A stretch of 64,000 nucleotides of DNA from Planctomycetaceae bacterium (GTDB lineage Bacteria > Planctomycetota > Planctomycetia > Planctomycetales > Planctomycetaceae). The DNA lies in NCBI GenBank assembly GCA_041398785.1, contig JAWKUA010000003.1, positions 248,001 to 312,000 on the forward strand. Direction: 5' to 3'. Under the pieces are notes generated by a model that saw nothing but the letters and a program-made list of their open reading frames with translations, was not told the DNA's origin and ran no database searches. Shown piece by piece: positions 8,701 through 15,747 of the stretch. Made by a program: the position numbers and the translations under genes. The first letter of the stretch is position 1. The number at the start of each line of letters is the position of its first letter.

Positions 8701-10071
8701 ATTGCGCCCCCATATTCGTACGTTGCGAGCCTGGCGGTTCAGTCGTTCGCCCTCGCAACTCGGACACGGCACGATTTCCATGTACTTTTCGAGCTGTCGG
8801 CGGCGCATTGGATTCTTCGTCGTGCGGTAATCGTTCAGCAGCCGGTTGACCCAGCCTTCCCACGTGCCGCCGTGCTTGTAGACGCCGCCGCGAGTTCTCC
8901 AGGCAAACGTGATGTGGGTGTCGCCCGTGCCGTACAGCCACAAGTGCTTCGCCTGATCGGGAAGATCCCGCCATTTTGTTTTCAGCAGCGAGCCGTAGTG
9001 CAGGTCCAACATGCACTCGATCGCTTCGGCGGCTCCGGTCAGGATGTGTCGCGGCCAGCGACCCATCTTTCGCAGCGAAGGCAGCAGCAGGAGTGCACCG
9101 TTCTGAATGGACTTCTTTTCGTCGGCGACAATCTGCGAGGCTGCGAACCCGTGACTCATGCCGAGTCCGTGGCAGTGCATGCACATGCCGAGCGGACTGT
9201 TGAAGCTGAAAAGCTGCGGACTGGGCGGTTCGTAACTCATGCCGCTTTCGGCGCAGGCGTAGTTGGCGGAGTAGAGGGAGTCGAGCGTTGAGGTTTGAGA
9301 GTTGTGAGTTTTTGTTCTTTGTTGTCGCGATTTCTCTCGACCCTCGACGCTCGACTCTCGACTAACAACCAGCCTTCCGTCCGCCAGCTTCAGGGCCTGT
9401 TCGACGGCCTCCGCCAGGCGACCGCGGTTCGACGGGCCGGCGACGAGTCGATCGACGACAACTTCGATCGTATGTTTGTGATGGCGCCGCAACTTGAGAT
9501 CGTCTGACAGCGAAACAACTTCCCCGTCAACGCGGGCGCGCAGGTAACCTCGCTTCAGCAGATCTTCGAACAGATCGCGGAACTCGCCCTTCTGGTTCTG
9601 CACGATCGGCGCGAGGATCGAGTATCGCGTGCCTTCTTCCATGCTGGCGATGCTGTCGATGATCGAATCCGTCGACTGAGCCCTGATCGGTTTGCCGCTG
9701 ACGTAGCAGTAGCCCTGGCCGACTCGGGCAAAGAGAACTCGCAGGTAGTCGAAGATTTCCGTGATCGTGCCGACCGTGCTTCGCGGGTTGCGGCTGGTCG
9801 ACTTTTGCTGGATTGAAATCGACGGCGCCAGGCCGGAAATCGAATCGACGTTGGGTTTCGGCAACTGGCCCATGAACTGCCGGGCATACGTCGACAGCGA
9901 TTCGACGTACCGCCGCTGTCCTTCCGCGTAGAGCGTGTCGAATGCCAGCGAACTCTTTCCCGAACCACTGACGCCCGTCATCACAATCAGCTTGTTTCGC
10001 GGCAGCGAAAGGCTGATGTTTCTCAGGTTGTGCTCGCGAGCACCGCGAATCACGATGTCGGTTTCTGACAT
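2719..10071 (-). CDS. uvrA: Tandem-fused double UvrA (excinuclease ABC subunit A) with duplicated C-terminal extension
   Basis: UvrA is the damage-recognition ATPase of nucleotide excision repair, working with UvrB and UvrC in the cytoplasm. This 2450-residue protein holds two complete UvrA modules, where a usual UvrA is about 950 residues. Module 1 spans about residues 1-1035 and module 2 about 1055-2055. Each has two ABC cassettes: Walker A GVSGSGKSS near residues 33 and 735, GPSGSGKTS near 1098 and GVSGSGKSS near 1765, each with LSGGE signatures and LDEP Walker B. The second zinc finger (CEAC/CDVC and CEDC/CPTC) is intact in both modules. The first zinc finger is CFKC...CWSC in module 2 but C273-A-E-S276...C297-x2-C300 in module 1, so one ligand is lost. 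About 390 residues follow module 2 and contain a duplicated domain. Double UvrAs are known in Chlamydia, so the fusion fits the PVC group. Several in-frame palindromes are inserted at linkers. The start is ATG at 10071. Confidence 0.93.
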   Translation of the reverse strand: MSETDIVIRGAREHNLRNISLSLPRNKLIVMTGVSGSGKSSLAFDTLYAEGQRRYVESLSTYARQFMGQLPKPNVDSISGLAPSISIQQKSTSRNPRSTVGTITEIFDYLRVLFARVGQGYCYVSGKPIRAQSTDSIIDSIASMEEGTRYSILAPIVQNQKGEFRDLFEDLLKRGYLRARVDGEVVSLSDDLKLRRHHKHTIEVVVDRLVAGPSNRGRLAEAVEQALKLADGRLVVSRESSVEGREKSRQQRTKTHNSQTSTLDSLYSANYACAESGMSYEPPSPQLFSFNSPLGMCMHCHGLGMSHGFAASQIVADEKKSIQNGALLLLPSLRKMGRWPRHILTGAAEAIECMLDLHYGSLLKTKWRDLPDQAKHLWLYGTGDTHITFAWRTRGGVYKHGGTWEGWVNRLLNDYRTTKNPMRRRQLEKYMEIVPCPSCEGERLNRQARNVRIWGRNPSATGSASTSSRNPNSTGTASGRQTNRRRSQWVELSLPQVCALSIEEAAEFFESLKLDATQQLIAEEALKEIRGRLGFLLQCGLHYLTLERSAPTLSGGESQRIRLAGQIGCGLVGVVYILDEPSIGLHPRDNTMLLESLQRLRDQGNTVIVVEHDEETMRAADHIVDFGPGPGIRGGELVVEGTLSDVLKNKRSVTGQYLSGSLQIEVPTVRRGTDDREPQGASPGSSARSSSSKQKTGASALRLADCITVRNARHNNLKGIDVSFPLGRFICVTGVSGSGKSSLTNDILWQVLNRDVNKGKGEPGKHDRVNGLTKIDKAIDIDQSPIGRTPRSNPATYAKVFDEIRRLFTQLPQSKLRGYKPGRFSFNVAGGRCEACEGHGATKLEMDFLADIWVPCDVCQGRRFSHETLEVKFNGYSIADILELEIRDALTVFENVPKIKRMLQTLVDVGLDYMHVGQPSPTLSGGEAQRIKLSRELGKRSTGSTLYLLDEPTTGLHFADVHKLLEVLHSLVDLGNTVIVVEHNLDVIKTADWVIDMGPEGGEGGGRVVCEGTPEDVAECKDSYTGAALRPVLGMKPLRSGRARLLPSRAPGGNGLAAASRTKADPFIFAKRIQISGASQHNLQHIDLQVPRGEMSVFCGPSGSGKTSLAMDTLYAEGQRRYVESLSAYARQFLGQMPKPRVDSIQGLSPAIAIEQKTVGATPRSTVGTVTEIYDYLRVLFARLGTVHCPTCGQPAQKQTTDEIVDAILQLHVGADGPREVTPIRALVLAPISVDRQTTYESAFERLRANGWVRVRIDGVTCSLEETPAIDHRRSHVVEVVVDRITISDRDRGRIADSVEAALDVGKGIIRVALAETSTDEPEWESHTFSLHLSCFKCGRSFDHPTPQQFSFNSPLGWCWSCEGLGTEYGANQSLLVTSPERSLLNGAIGALPDPRENAPFRTMLEAVCAEFHIPLDQPWYLLTPEQQRVILYGDEERWIEFKAEEERRTEEGIQPPSAFRLQPSSFRYRGLFPTIELAARLSYSHRRALMEMAGEKDCSVCNGTRLQDVPAAVRMNNVTLPQLCRMPLARALEFLRSLKLNKTQQQVAGDLLDEAVHRLSFLVDIGLEYLTMDRGMPTLSGGESQRIRLAGQVGRSLTGVLYVLDEPTIGLHPRDNGRLLAALKRLRDLGNTVLLVEHDREVLEAADRLYDFGPGAGRLGGTVVAEGTPKQIGRLSNKSLTGAYLSGKQGIPVPEMRRISARAAASAVRCPPQSNKRTPEDSPAGERRQTPPWLRLLGASQHNLRNVDLNIPLGTLTCITGVSGSGKSSLVMNTLARAVARRLNLSTEAPGPFRELLGIEHLSRIVIVDQNPIGNTPASNPATYTGVFDHIRELFCRMPEAKVRGYRPGRFSFNRAGGRCEDCEGMGQQKIEMHFLPDVWVECPTCRGKRYNNETLSVKFNGNSIAEVLDMPIEKALDLFSNVPKIRAPLATMNAIGLGYLTLGQPAPTLSGGEAQRIKLAAELAKPNQGRTLYLLDEPTTGLHFDDIAKLLGVLNSLVEQGNTVVVIEHNLDVIKTADWIIDLGPEAGSGGGMIVVEGTPEDVVDYAARSRTLALNAPPGDSASGSNAPEAGAREQMAEASGHGVPERSPETKWRSYTGELLAPVLAEAKTGKIETFDVAAAATKHAGDVSVEQLGKSAQLPWETNGQRWHTKECLSHDGQRCQWDGAALQFVIDLLAKDKRFAPVNWNHRSTVEVKATNGVGWFLHARTGHVWLMVLCFRVKKGTFETRQLDFELDLTPIDDVDEILYYSQSPRVKVRKMAGPWQEISIKVWKKEEIDTPAFRRFLKQAADAHVAQASREKATPQELLPWKQLGRKWHLMKKDLVNNGRIDWEFATVETLLPVVEQALVDCDADYGIRTKINFNRKSDGSPVAELQTKRRDGVDLVLYVPQDSVTVGSVAHFGIQQTVKRHLAGGDAVTLRFTKAEQVTSELAKWISNEAFRTNNET
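3793..3864. repeat. Short hairpins in the uvrA linker after module 2
   Basis: Two small inverted repeats lie in the stretch that encodes the Pro/Ala/Ser-rich linker between the second UvrA module and the C-terminal extension: TTCCGG/CCGGAA (3793-3812) and GCACCTG/CAGGTGC (3848-3864). The arms are only 6-7 bases, so this is weaker than the other insertions in this gene. Confidence 0.35.
4969..4987. repeat. Palindrome inside uvrA (module 2, before the second ABC cassette)
   Basis: GGAGATGCG-C-CGCATCTCC is a perfect 9-bp inverted repeat around one central base. It encodes part of the linker MRRISARAAASAV, which has no counterpart in ordinary UvrA, and lies just upstream of the second ATPase cassette of module 2. 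Confidence 0.6.
5671..5745. repeat. Purine/pyrimidine inverted repeat inside uvrA
   Basis: A run of GGAAGGCGGAAGG-type purine repeats is followed about 40 bases later by the complementary pyrimidine run. The core arms AAGGCGGAAG (5686-5695) and CTTCCGCCTT (5736-5745) are perfect. The segment encodes a low-complexity insert (EEERRTEEGIQPPSAFRL) in module 2. Confidence 0.55.
6925..6947. repeat. Dispersed repeat unit inside uvrA at the module 1/2 junction
   Basis: The 23-base stretch matches 46229-46251 in the intergenic region at 22 of 23 positions (core GGCTCGGCAG and CCTCGCCC). In uvrA it encodes the linker RSGRARLLPSRAPGGN between the two UvrA modules. The shared sequence points to a mobile or spreading repeat family. 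Confidence 0.6.
7966..8040. repeat. 22-bp inverted repeat inside uvrA (module 1)
   Basis: The arms are 7966-7987 and 8019-8040 (core AGGGCGCTAGCCCCGGTT and its complement), with one mismatch in 22. The loop is 31 bases. The element encodes the insert REPQGASPGSSARSSSS just before the second ATPase cassette of module 1, a position where UvrA normally has a short connector. Confidence 0.75.
8634..8695. repeat. 19-bp inverted repeat inside uvrA (module 1)
   Basis: The arm TGCCACTGGCTGTGCCAGT (8634-8652) pairs with 8677-8695 with one mismatch, and each arm is itself a CACTGGC/GCCAGTG hairpin. A TCGGATTGCG direct repeat sits beside each arm. The element is read in frame as a Ser/Thr/Gly-rich insert (NPSATGSASTSSRNPNSTG) near residues 458-480. 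Confidence 0.75.
9278..9357. repeat. 11-bp inverted repeat inside uvrA (module 1, before zinc finger 1)
   Basis: The arms GAGTCGAGCGT (9278-9288) and ACGCTCGACTC (9347-9357) are perfect complements around a 58-base A/T-richer loop. The element encodes residues of the type SSVEGREKSRQQRTKTHN just before the zinc finger that has lost a cysteine. Confidence 0.6.
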
Positions 10072-10324
10072 ATGGGCAACAGTCGGCAGTTGGCGTGTTG
10101 GGAATCGCTGGACGGCGCAGGGTTCCGGAAAATTCCGGCCCGGAGCGTCAGCGAGACATCACGTGACGGCGGAGTTCTCAAATGGGCGACGCGGTCACTT
10201 TCCTTTCGCAACCGCGAAACGCCGTCGCGGGCGGAAGTATATGGCCGCCGCGAAGATTGTCGAAACGCTCAGCTATTCCCGCGAAACCGGCCGCGTCGAA
10301 CGCGCCGCACGTTCCGCGGGCCGT

Positions 10325-10954
10325 TTAAGAATGGCCCGGGCTGTAGTTCGGTCCGTTCATGTCCGCGTACATTTGCAGTGCTGCGCAGGCTTCGTCGCGG
10401 CAAACGTCCAGCAGCACTTCCACCGCAGGCAGCCGGTCGCGGTTTTCAAGTTGCGACTTCCAGTCCGCAGGAATCGGCCCTTCGTCGAAGCCGCAGATTT
10501 CCTCAATGTCCGCCGCCCGCGCTCCGACAACAAGACGCGTGACGCCGGACCACCACACCATCCCAAAGCACTGAATGCACGGCTGTCCCGACGTCACCAG
10601 TTCAAAGCCGGTGCCGCTGACGCTGGAAAGGTCGTGTGTCCGGAAACGCTTTTGAGCCAGTCCGATCGCAAGGGCTTCGGCGTGAGCCATGCTGCTGGTC
10701 AGCGGGACAGCGCGGTTGACTCCCACAGCCGCCAGCCGACCACTGCCTCGTTCAAACACCGCTGCCGCGAACGGTCCACCCGTGCGATTACGGATGTTCC
10801 ACCTTGCCAGACCCACGACAAAGTTCATCCTGGCCTGGTCGCCGGTCAGAGCTTCCTTCGGCAACAACGACTCCCATCCGGCCGGAAGCGACCAGTGCAA
10901 TTCATGTTCGAGCTGAGATTCCGTCACGATGAGGGGATTCCTGTGTTTTGACAA
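10325..10954 (-). CDS. Nucleoside/nucleobase deaminase (CDA fold)
   Basis: A zinc-dependent cytidine-deaminase-fold protein of about 209 residues. The HAE zinc and proton-shuttle motif is in SSMAHAEALAIG near residue 92, and the PCxxC motif is in GQPCIQCFG near residue 125. This combination is typical of guanine, tRNA-adenosine and related nucleoside deaminases. The N-terminal extension (ELHWSLPAGWESLLPKEAL) and long C-terminal tail are unlike TadA, so a free nucleoside or base is the likelier substrate, which is an inference. The longest start is TTG at 10954; GTG at 10927 is an alternative. The gene lies 253 bases upstream of the giant uvrA on the same strand. The family call is firm and the substrate is not. 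Confidence 0.8.
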   Translation of the reverse strand: MSKHRNPLIVTESQLEHELHWSLPAGWESLLPKEALTGDQARMNFVVGLARWNIRNRTGGPFAAAVFERGSGRLAAVGVNRAVPLTSSMAHAEALAIGLAQKRFRTHDLSSVSGTGFELVTSGQPCIQCFGMVWWSGVTRLVVGARAADIEEICGFDEGPIPADWKSQLENRDRLPAVEVLLDVCRDEACAALQMYADMNGPNYSPGHS

Positions 10955-11138
10955 CGTATTGTCACGATCTACGATTCATCGTCGCATCGCGGAGCACAGC
11001 GACGGTTTGCGGGATGCTTGCAACGTGTCGGCGTTGTCGACCTGATGACCGAATAAAACCCGATTCGCCGGTCGCGTTGCGAGTTGCGGCCCGCGGCGAT
11101 CGAGCCGCGAATTCAGCGATTGTTCACGGAGCAGCATA

Positions 11139-12062
11139 ATTTACGACATCATCGGCGACATACACGGGCACGCGGACGAACTGGTCGAACTGCTTGAAAA
11201 ACTCGGCTACCGCGAAGAAGGTGGCTGCTTTCGGCACGAATCCCGACAGGCCGTGTTCTGCGGTGACTATATTGACCGCGGGCCACAGATTCACGATGTC
11301 CTGACGATTGTGCGCAGCATGGTCGAAGGTGCTGCGGCTCTGGCCGTGATGGGCAACCATGAGTTCAACGCGATCGCGTTTCATACTGAACGCTCCGATC
11401 TGCCCGGCGAACACTGTCGTCCGCATTCCGAAAAGAACGTTCGGCAGCATCGTGCGACGCTCGATCAGATTTCCGAAATGGAACTTGCCGACTGGCTCAA
11501 CTGGTTTCGTTCACTGCCGGTTTGCCTTGACCTGCAGTCCATCCGAATTGTGCACGCCTGCTGGGATCCCGGCGGTCTTGATTTCATCGATCAAACGCTG
11601 TCGCGTAAACAGCCGTTCGATGCACAGTTCATGCAGCGCGCGACGGCCGTGGGAGATCCTCTGTTCGACGCCGTCGAAAGAGTCCTGAAGGGACCGGAAA
11701 TGGAACTTCCCGAAGGAGTCGTGGTCACCGACAAGGACGGGACCGCGCGACGTCGCATTCGAATTCGGTGGTTCGAATCTCCGCAGGGGCGGCACCTGGG
11801 CGACTACGCATTGCCGCGGGAACCGAACATCCCAGGCGTTTCTGTACCCGAAAGCGCTCCTGCGGTTCCGTATCCAGCCGACGCGCCGCCGGTTTTCGTG
11901 GGTCACTACTGGCTGCCGCCCCGCAAGCCGGCGCCGCTGGCCGCTAACATCGCGTGCCTGGATTACAGTGTCGCAAAAGGAGGACTTTTATGCGGCTACC
12001 GCTTCGACGGCGAATCCACGCTTTCCGACGACCGGTTCGTAACCGTTCGCAGCCGCGATTAG
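11139..12062 (+). CDS. PPP-family metallophosphatase (non-canonical start)
   Basis: A calcineurin-like phosphoesterase of the PPP type (PrpE/ApaH-like). All metal-binding motifs are visible: GDIHG at the N-terminus, GDYIDRG, GNHE and later HACWD. It likely hydrolyses phosphoproteins or dinucleoside polyphosphates. The GDIHG motif lies upstream of the first GTG (11253) and no in-frame ATG, GTG or TTG exists between the stop codons at 11043-11048 and that motif. The protein therefore probably starts at ATT 11139 (IYDIIGDIHG), seven bases after a GGAG at 11128-11131, or at ATA 11136. This could be a rare start codon or a mutated or miscalled ATG. A translation from GTG 11253 would lack a catalytic motif. 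The C-terminus ends SRD. Confidence 0.8.
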   Translation: MYDIIGDIHGHADELVELLEKLGYREEGGCFRHESRQAVFCGDYIDRGPQIHDVLTIVRSMVEGAAALAVMGNHEFNAIAFHTERSDLPGEHCRPHSEKNVRQHRATLDQISEMELADWLNWFRSLPVCLDLQSIRIVHACWDPGGLDFIDQTLSRKQPFDAQFMQRATAVGDPLFDAVERVLKGPEMELPEGVVVTDKDGTARRRIRIRWFESPQGRHLGDYALPREPNIPGVSVPESAPAVPYPADAPPVFVGHYWLPPRKPAPLAANIACLDYSVAKGGLLCGYRFDGESTLSDDRFVTVRSRD

Positions 12063-12258
12063 ATCCCCGGCAGCGGATCTTTCACACCGTCGCGATGTCC
12101 GTCGGCAACACGCGTCGGCCTCCCGAGTTGATCTCGTCCGCTATACACTCGAATGTGAATCTCCGTAATGGCTCCGGGCAGTTCGACGCGCGGTCCCGCC
12201 CACGACGCACACGTGCCGCTTACCGATCGCCTTTACCCTCAACCCGCCCAGTTTCGCC

Positions 12259-15069
12259 ATGACCGGTCGCAACTCTGTCCGCGAATCCGCTGCGACGGAA
12301 TCCATTCGCATTCGCGGGGCTCGCACGCACAATTTGAAGAGCATTGACGTCGACTTGCCGCTGGGCAGGCTGATCGTGATGACGGGAGTCAGCGGGTCGG
12401 GAAAAAGTTCCCTGGCCTTCGACACGCTCTTTGCCGAGGGCCAGCGGCGCTACCTGGAAAGTGTTTCCGTCCACACAAGAGCACTGCTGCGCGAACTGAC
12501 GCGCCCCGACGTCGACGAAGTCAGTGGTCTGCCGCCGACCGTCTGCGTCGATCAGCGAGTCGCCGCGGCTCCGGCGCGCAGTACGCTGTCCGTCACCACG
12601 GAAATCTACGACTACCTGCGGCTGCTGTTTGCCCGAGCGGGAACGGCTCACTGCACGGGCTGCGGTCAGCCCGTCGAAAGCCAAACGGTTGAGCAGATCG
12701 TGGACCGCACGCTGCAGCTTCCCGAACGCACAAAGCTGATGGTCCTGTCGCCGATCGTCCGTGGCAGAAAGGGCACTCACAGGGAGATCTTCGAACGGAT
12801 CGCTCGAAACGGTTACGTGAGAGCCCGCGTCGATGGCGAACAGTATGACATCGCTGACGTCCCGAAGCTGACCGCGTCGCGCGAACACGACATCGAGGCT
12901 GTGATCGATCGCATCATTCTGAAGGACGGCATTGAAACCCGGCTTCGCGAATCGATTCACCTGGCTGTTCGCGAAAGCGATGGAACATGCATCCTCTGCG
13001 AACAAACAGATGCCGGCTGGCACGACCGATTCTTCAGCACCCGCTTCCACTGCGCGGCCTGCGACCTGAGTTTCCCGACCCCCGAACCGCGAACCTTCAG
13101 CTTCAACAGCGCGTGGGGAGCCTGTCCGGAGTGTCAGGGTTTCGGAGTTCACGGTGTTGTCGATGATTCAGCCGACATCACCGTTTTTTCAAAGGCAGCC
13201 TGTCCGGTGTGCCACGGCAGCCGGCTTCAGCCATTTGCTTCGTCGGTGACGTTTCTCGGCCGCGGTATCGCTGATCTGACTTCGATGAATGTCGACGAAG
13301 CTCTGGCATGGCTGGCGAATGATGAAAGTCCGGAGGTTCAAACGCTGCCCCGGAATTCCGCCGCAACCAGCGGTGGCATCGTCGATGCGGTTTCTTCGAA
13401 CACACAAGCCGGTTCGCGTTCCGGCAGCAATTCGTTCGCACAGCTTCTGAATGCACTCAGCCCGGAAGCCAGGCTTGTCGCGGATCGTACGCTTCCCGAT
13501 ATCCGGCAGCGGCTGCGATGCCTGCAGCAGGTGGGTCTGGGCTATCTGACTCTGGACCGGCCGACTCGTACTCTTTCCGGCGGAGAATTTCAGCGAGCAC
13601 GCCTGGCCGCCTGCCTGGGCACCGGTCTGCATGGAGCGTGCTTTGTTCTGGATGAACCCACAACCGGGCTGCACCCGCGAGATACTCGTCGACTGCTGCA
13701 GACGCTGTTTGAAATTCGCGATCGCGGTGCCACGGTCGTCGTCGTGGAACACGACAGCGACGTGATCCGAAACGCCGACTGGCTTGTCGATCTTGGTCCC
13801 GGCGCAGGAGCTGACGGCGGCCGGTTGCTGTACTCCGGCCGGCCCGGCGACGCCATTCCATCCGGCGTTGACACACCGACGATGCACTGTCTGACCCGCG
13901 CATCTTCGAGTCAAACTCGTGATGAAGAAAATTCGCCGAACAATCGCGACGGCGCAGAACCACCGTTTGCAGCCCAGGAGAGTTCACCCAACGCGACTGC
14001 GATGCGACAACGGCAACTCTTTCCTGGCGATGAAGCACTGAAATCACTCACGATCCGAAACGCGCGACTCAACAATCTGAAGAACGTCACGGTCGACATT
14101 CCACTGCGGGCACTGGTGTGCGTCACCGGCGTCAGCGGTTCCGGAAAGACGTCCCTGATTATGGATACGCTGCTGCCCGTCGCTGCCGCATCACTCCGAA
14201 AGGACGCTGACCCGGCGACAACGCTGGCGGATGTCCGGTGTGGGAGCATCGACGGTCTGCAGGAAATCGCGAGAGTCGTTTCCGTCGACAACAGCCCGCT
14301 GGGACGCAATCGTCGTTCGAACATCGCCACCTACAGCGGTCTGTGGGATCACATTCGCAAAGTGCTTGCCAGAACTCGCGACGCCAGAGCACGGGGATTC
14401 GCGGCAAATCGCTTCAGCTTTAATTCCGGCGACGGTCGCTGTGCCGAATGCCGCGGCACCGGCTTGAAGGACATTCAGATGAACTTCCTGCCGAACGCGA
14501 CCGTCCCGTGTCCCGCCTGCCATGGCCGCCGGTTCAACCAATCAACGCTGACCGTTCGCTTTGCCGGACTGAACGCCGCCGACATCCTGAATCTGCGAGT
14601 CGATCAGGCTCTGAACGTGTTTCGGGAATTTGATTCTCTGCGATCACTGTTGAAGACGTTTCACGATGTGGGACTCGGATACCTCACGCTCGGACAGCCG
14701 GCGTCAACATTCAGCGGCGGAGAATCCCAGCGAGTCCGGCTGGCCACGGAACTGGCCTCGCAACACGCGGAATCGACTCTCTACATCCTTGACGAACCGA
14801 CGACCGGACTGCACGCGGCAGACGTTTCTCACCTGCTGCTGTTGTTCAGGAGCCTCGTGGACGCCGGCCACAGCGTGATTGTGATCGAACACAATACGGA
14901 CGTAATGAGGTCCGCCGACTGGCTGATCGACATTGGCCCCGACAGTGCCGATTCCGGAGGACAAATTGTCTACATCGGCCCGGCAGCCATCGCCGCGGAC
15001 GCGCCCGGATTCACAGGCGACGCGCTTCGCCACGAGAACAGCCTGCGAAATGGCACAGCGGCGGGGTGA
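12259..15069 (+). CDS. UvrA paralogue (single module)
   Basis: A 936-residue UvrA-family ABC ATPase, the third UvrA module in the window. The N-terminal cassette has GVSGSGKSS near residue 43 and LSGGEFQRARL; the C-terminal cassette has GVSGSGKTS near residue 628 and FSGGESQRVRL. Zinc fingers are present (CAAC...CPEC; CAEC...CPAC), as is a UvrB-interaction-like segment (GRKGTHREIFERI). It differs from the modules in the giant gene: the first signature has an F (GGEFQR), the central insert is shorter, and the NSAATSGG...GSRSGSNS stretch is low complexity. Such paralogues are sometimes linked to drug or DNA-damage resistance; the role here is not known. It is transcribed away from the giant uvrA, with the deaminase and the phosphatase between them. 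Confidence 0.9.
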   Translation: MTGRNSVRESAATESIRIRGARTHNLKSIDVDLPLGRLIVMTGVSGSGKSSLAFDTLFAEGQRRYLESVSVHTRALLRELTRPDVDEVSGLPPTVCVDQRVAAAPARSTLSVTTEIYDYLRLLFARAGTAHCTGCGQPVESQTVEQIVDRTLQLPERTKLMVLSPIVRGRKGTHREIFERIARNGYVRARVDGEQYDIADVPKLTASREHDIEAVIDRIILKDGIETRLRESIHLAVRESDGTCILCEQTDAGWHDRFFSTRFHCAACDLSFPTPEPRTFSFNSAWGACPECQGFGVHGVVDDSADITVFSKAACPVCHGSRLQPFASSVTFLGRGIADLTSMNVDEALAWLANDESPEVQTLPRNSAATSGGIVDAVSSNTQAGSRSGSNSFAQLLNALSPEARLVADRTLPDIRQRLRCLQQVGLGYLTLDRPTRTLSGGEFQRARLAACLGTGLHGACFVLDEPTTGLHPRDTRRLLQTLFEIRDRGATVVVVEHDSDVIRNADWLVDLGPGAGADGGRLLYSGRPGDAIPSGVDTPTMHCLTRASSSQTRDEENSPNNRDGAEPPFAAQESSPNATAMRQRQLFPGDEALKSLTIRNARLNNLKNVTVDIPLRALVCVTGVSGSGKTSLIMDTLLPVAAASLRKDADPATTLADVRCGSIDGLQEIARVVSVDNSPLGRNRRSNIATYSGLWDHIRKVLARTRDARARGFAANRFSFNSGDGRCAECRGTGLKDIQMNFLPNATVPCPACHGRRFNQSTLTVRFAGLNAADILNLRVDQALNVFREFDSLRSLLKTFHDVGLGYLTLGQPASTFSGGESQRVRLATELASQHAESTLYILDEPTTGLHAADVSHLLLLFRSLVDAGHSVIVIEHNTDVMRSADWLIDIGPDSADSGGQIVYIGPAAIAADAPGFTGDALRHENSLRNGTAAG

Positions 15070-15286
15070 AGGAGTGAGAAACTTCGCAACGTCTCTGGCA
15101 ACGGATTCCCAGGCCCACTAGACTCCCCGCCGCACCACAACCGGCAAGCGGGCAGGTCTCACCAGTTGACCGATTGAACAAAGTTGGCCGGTCGGTTGCG
15201 GGTTTCGAAACGGTCCGTGCCCTGCAGCGGAATGGCCGAACCAACCAACCGCACTTGTGTCAGACGACTGTGGTGGAAACAGAATT

Positions 15287-15747
<461 letters not shown>

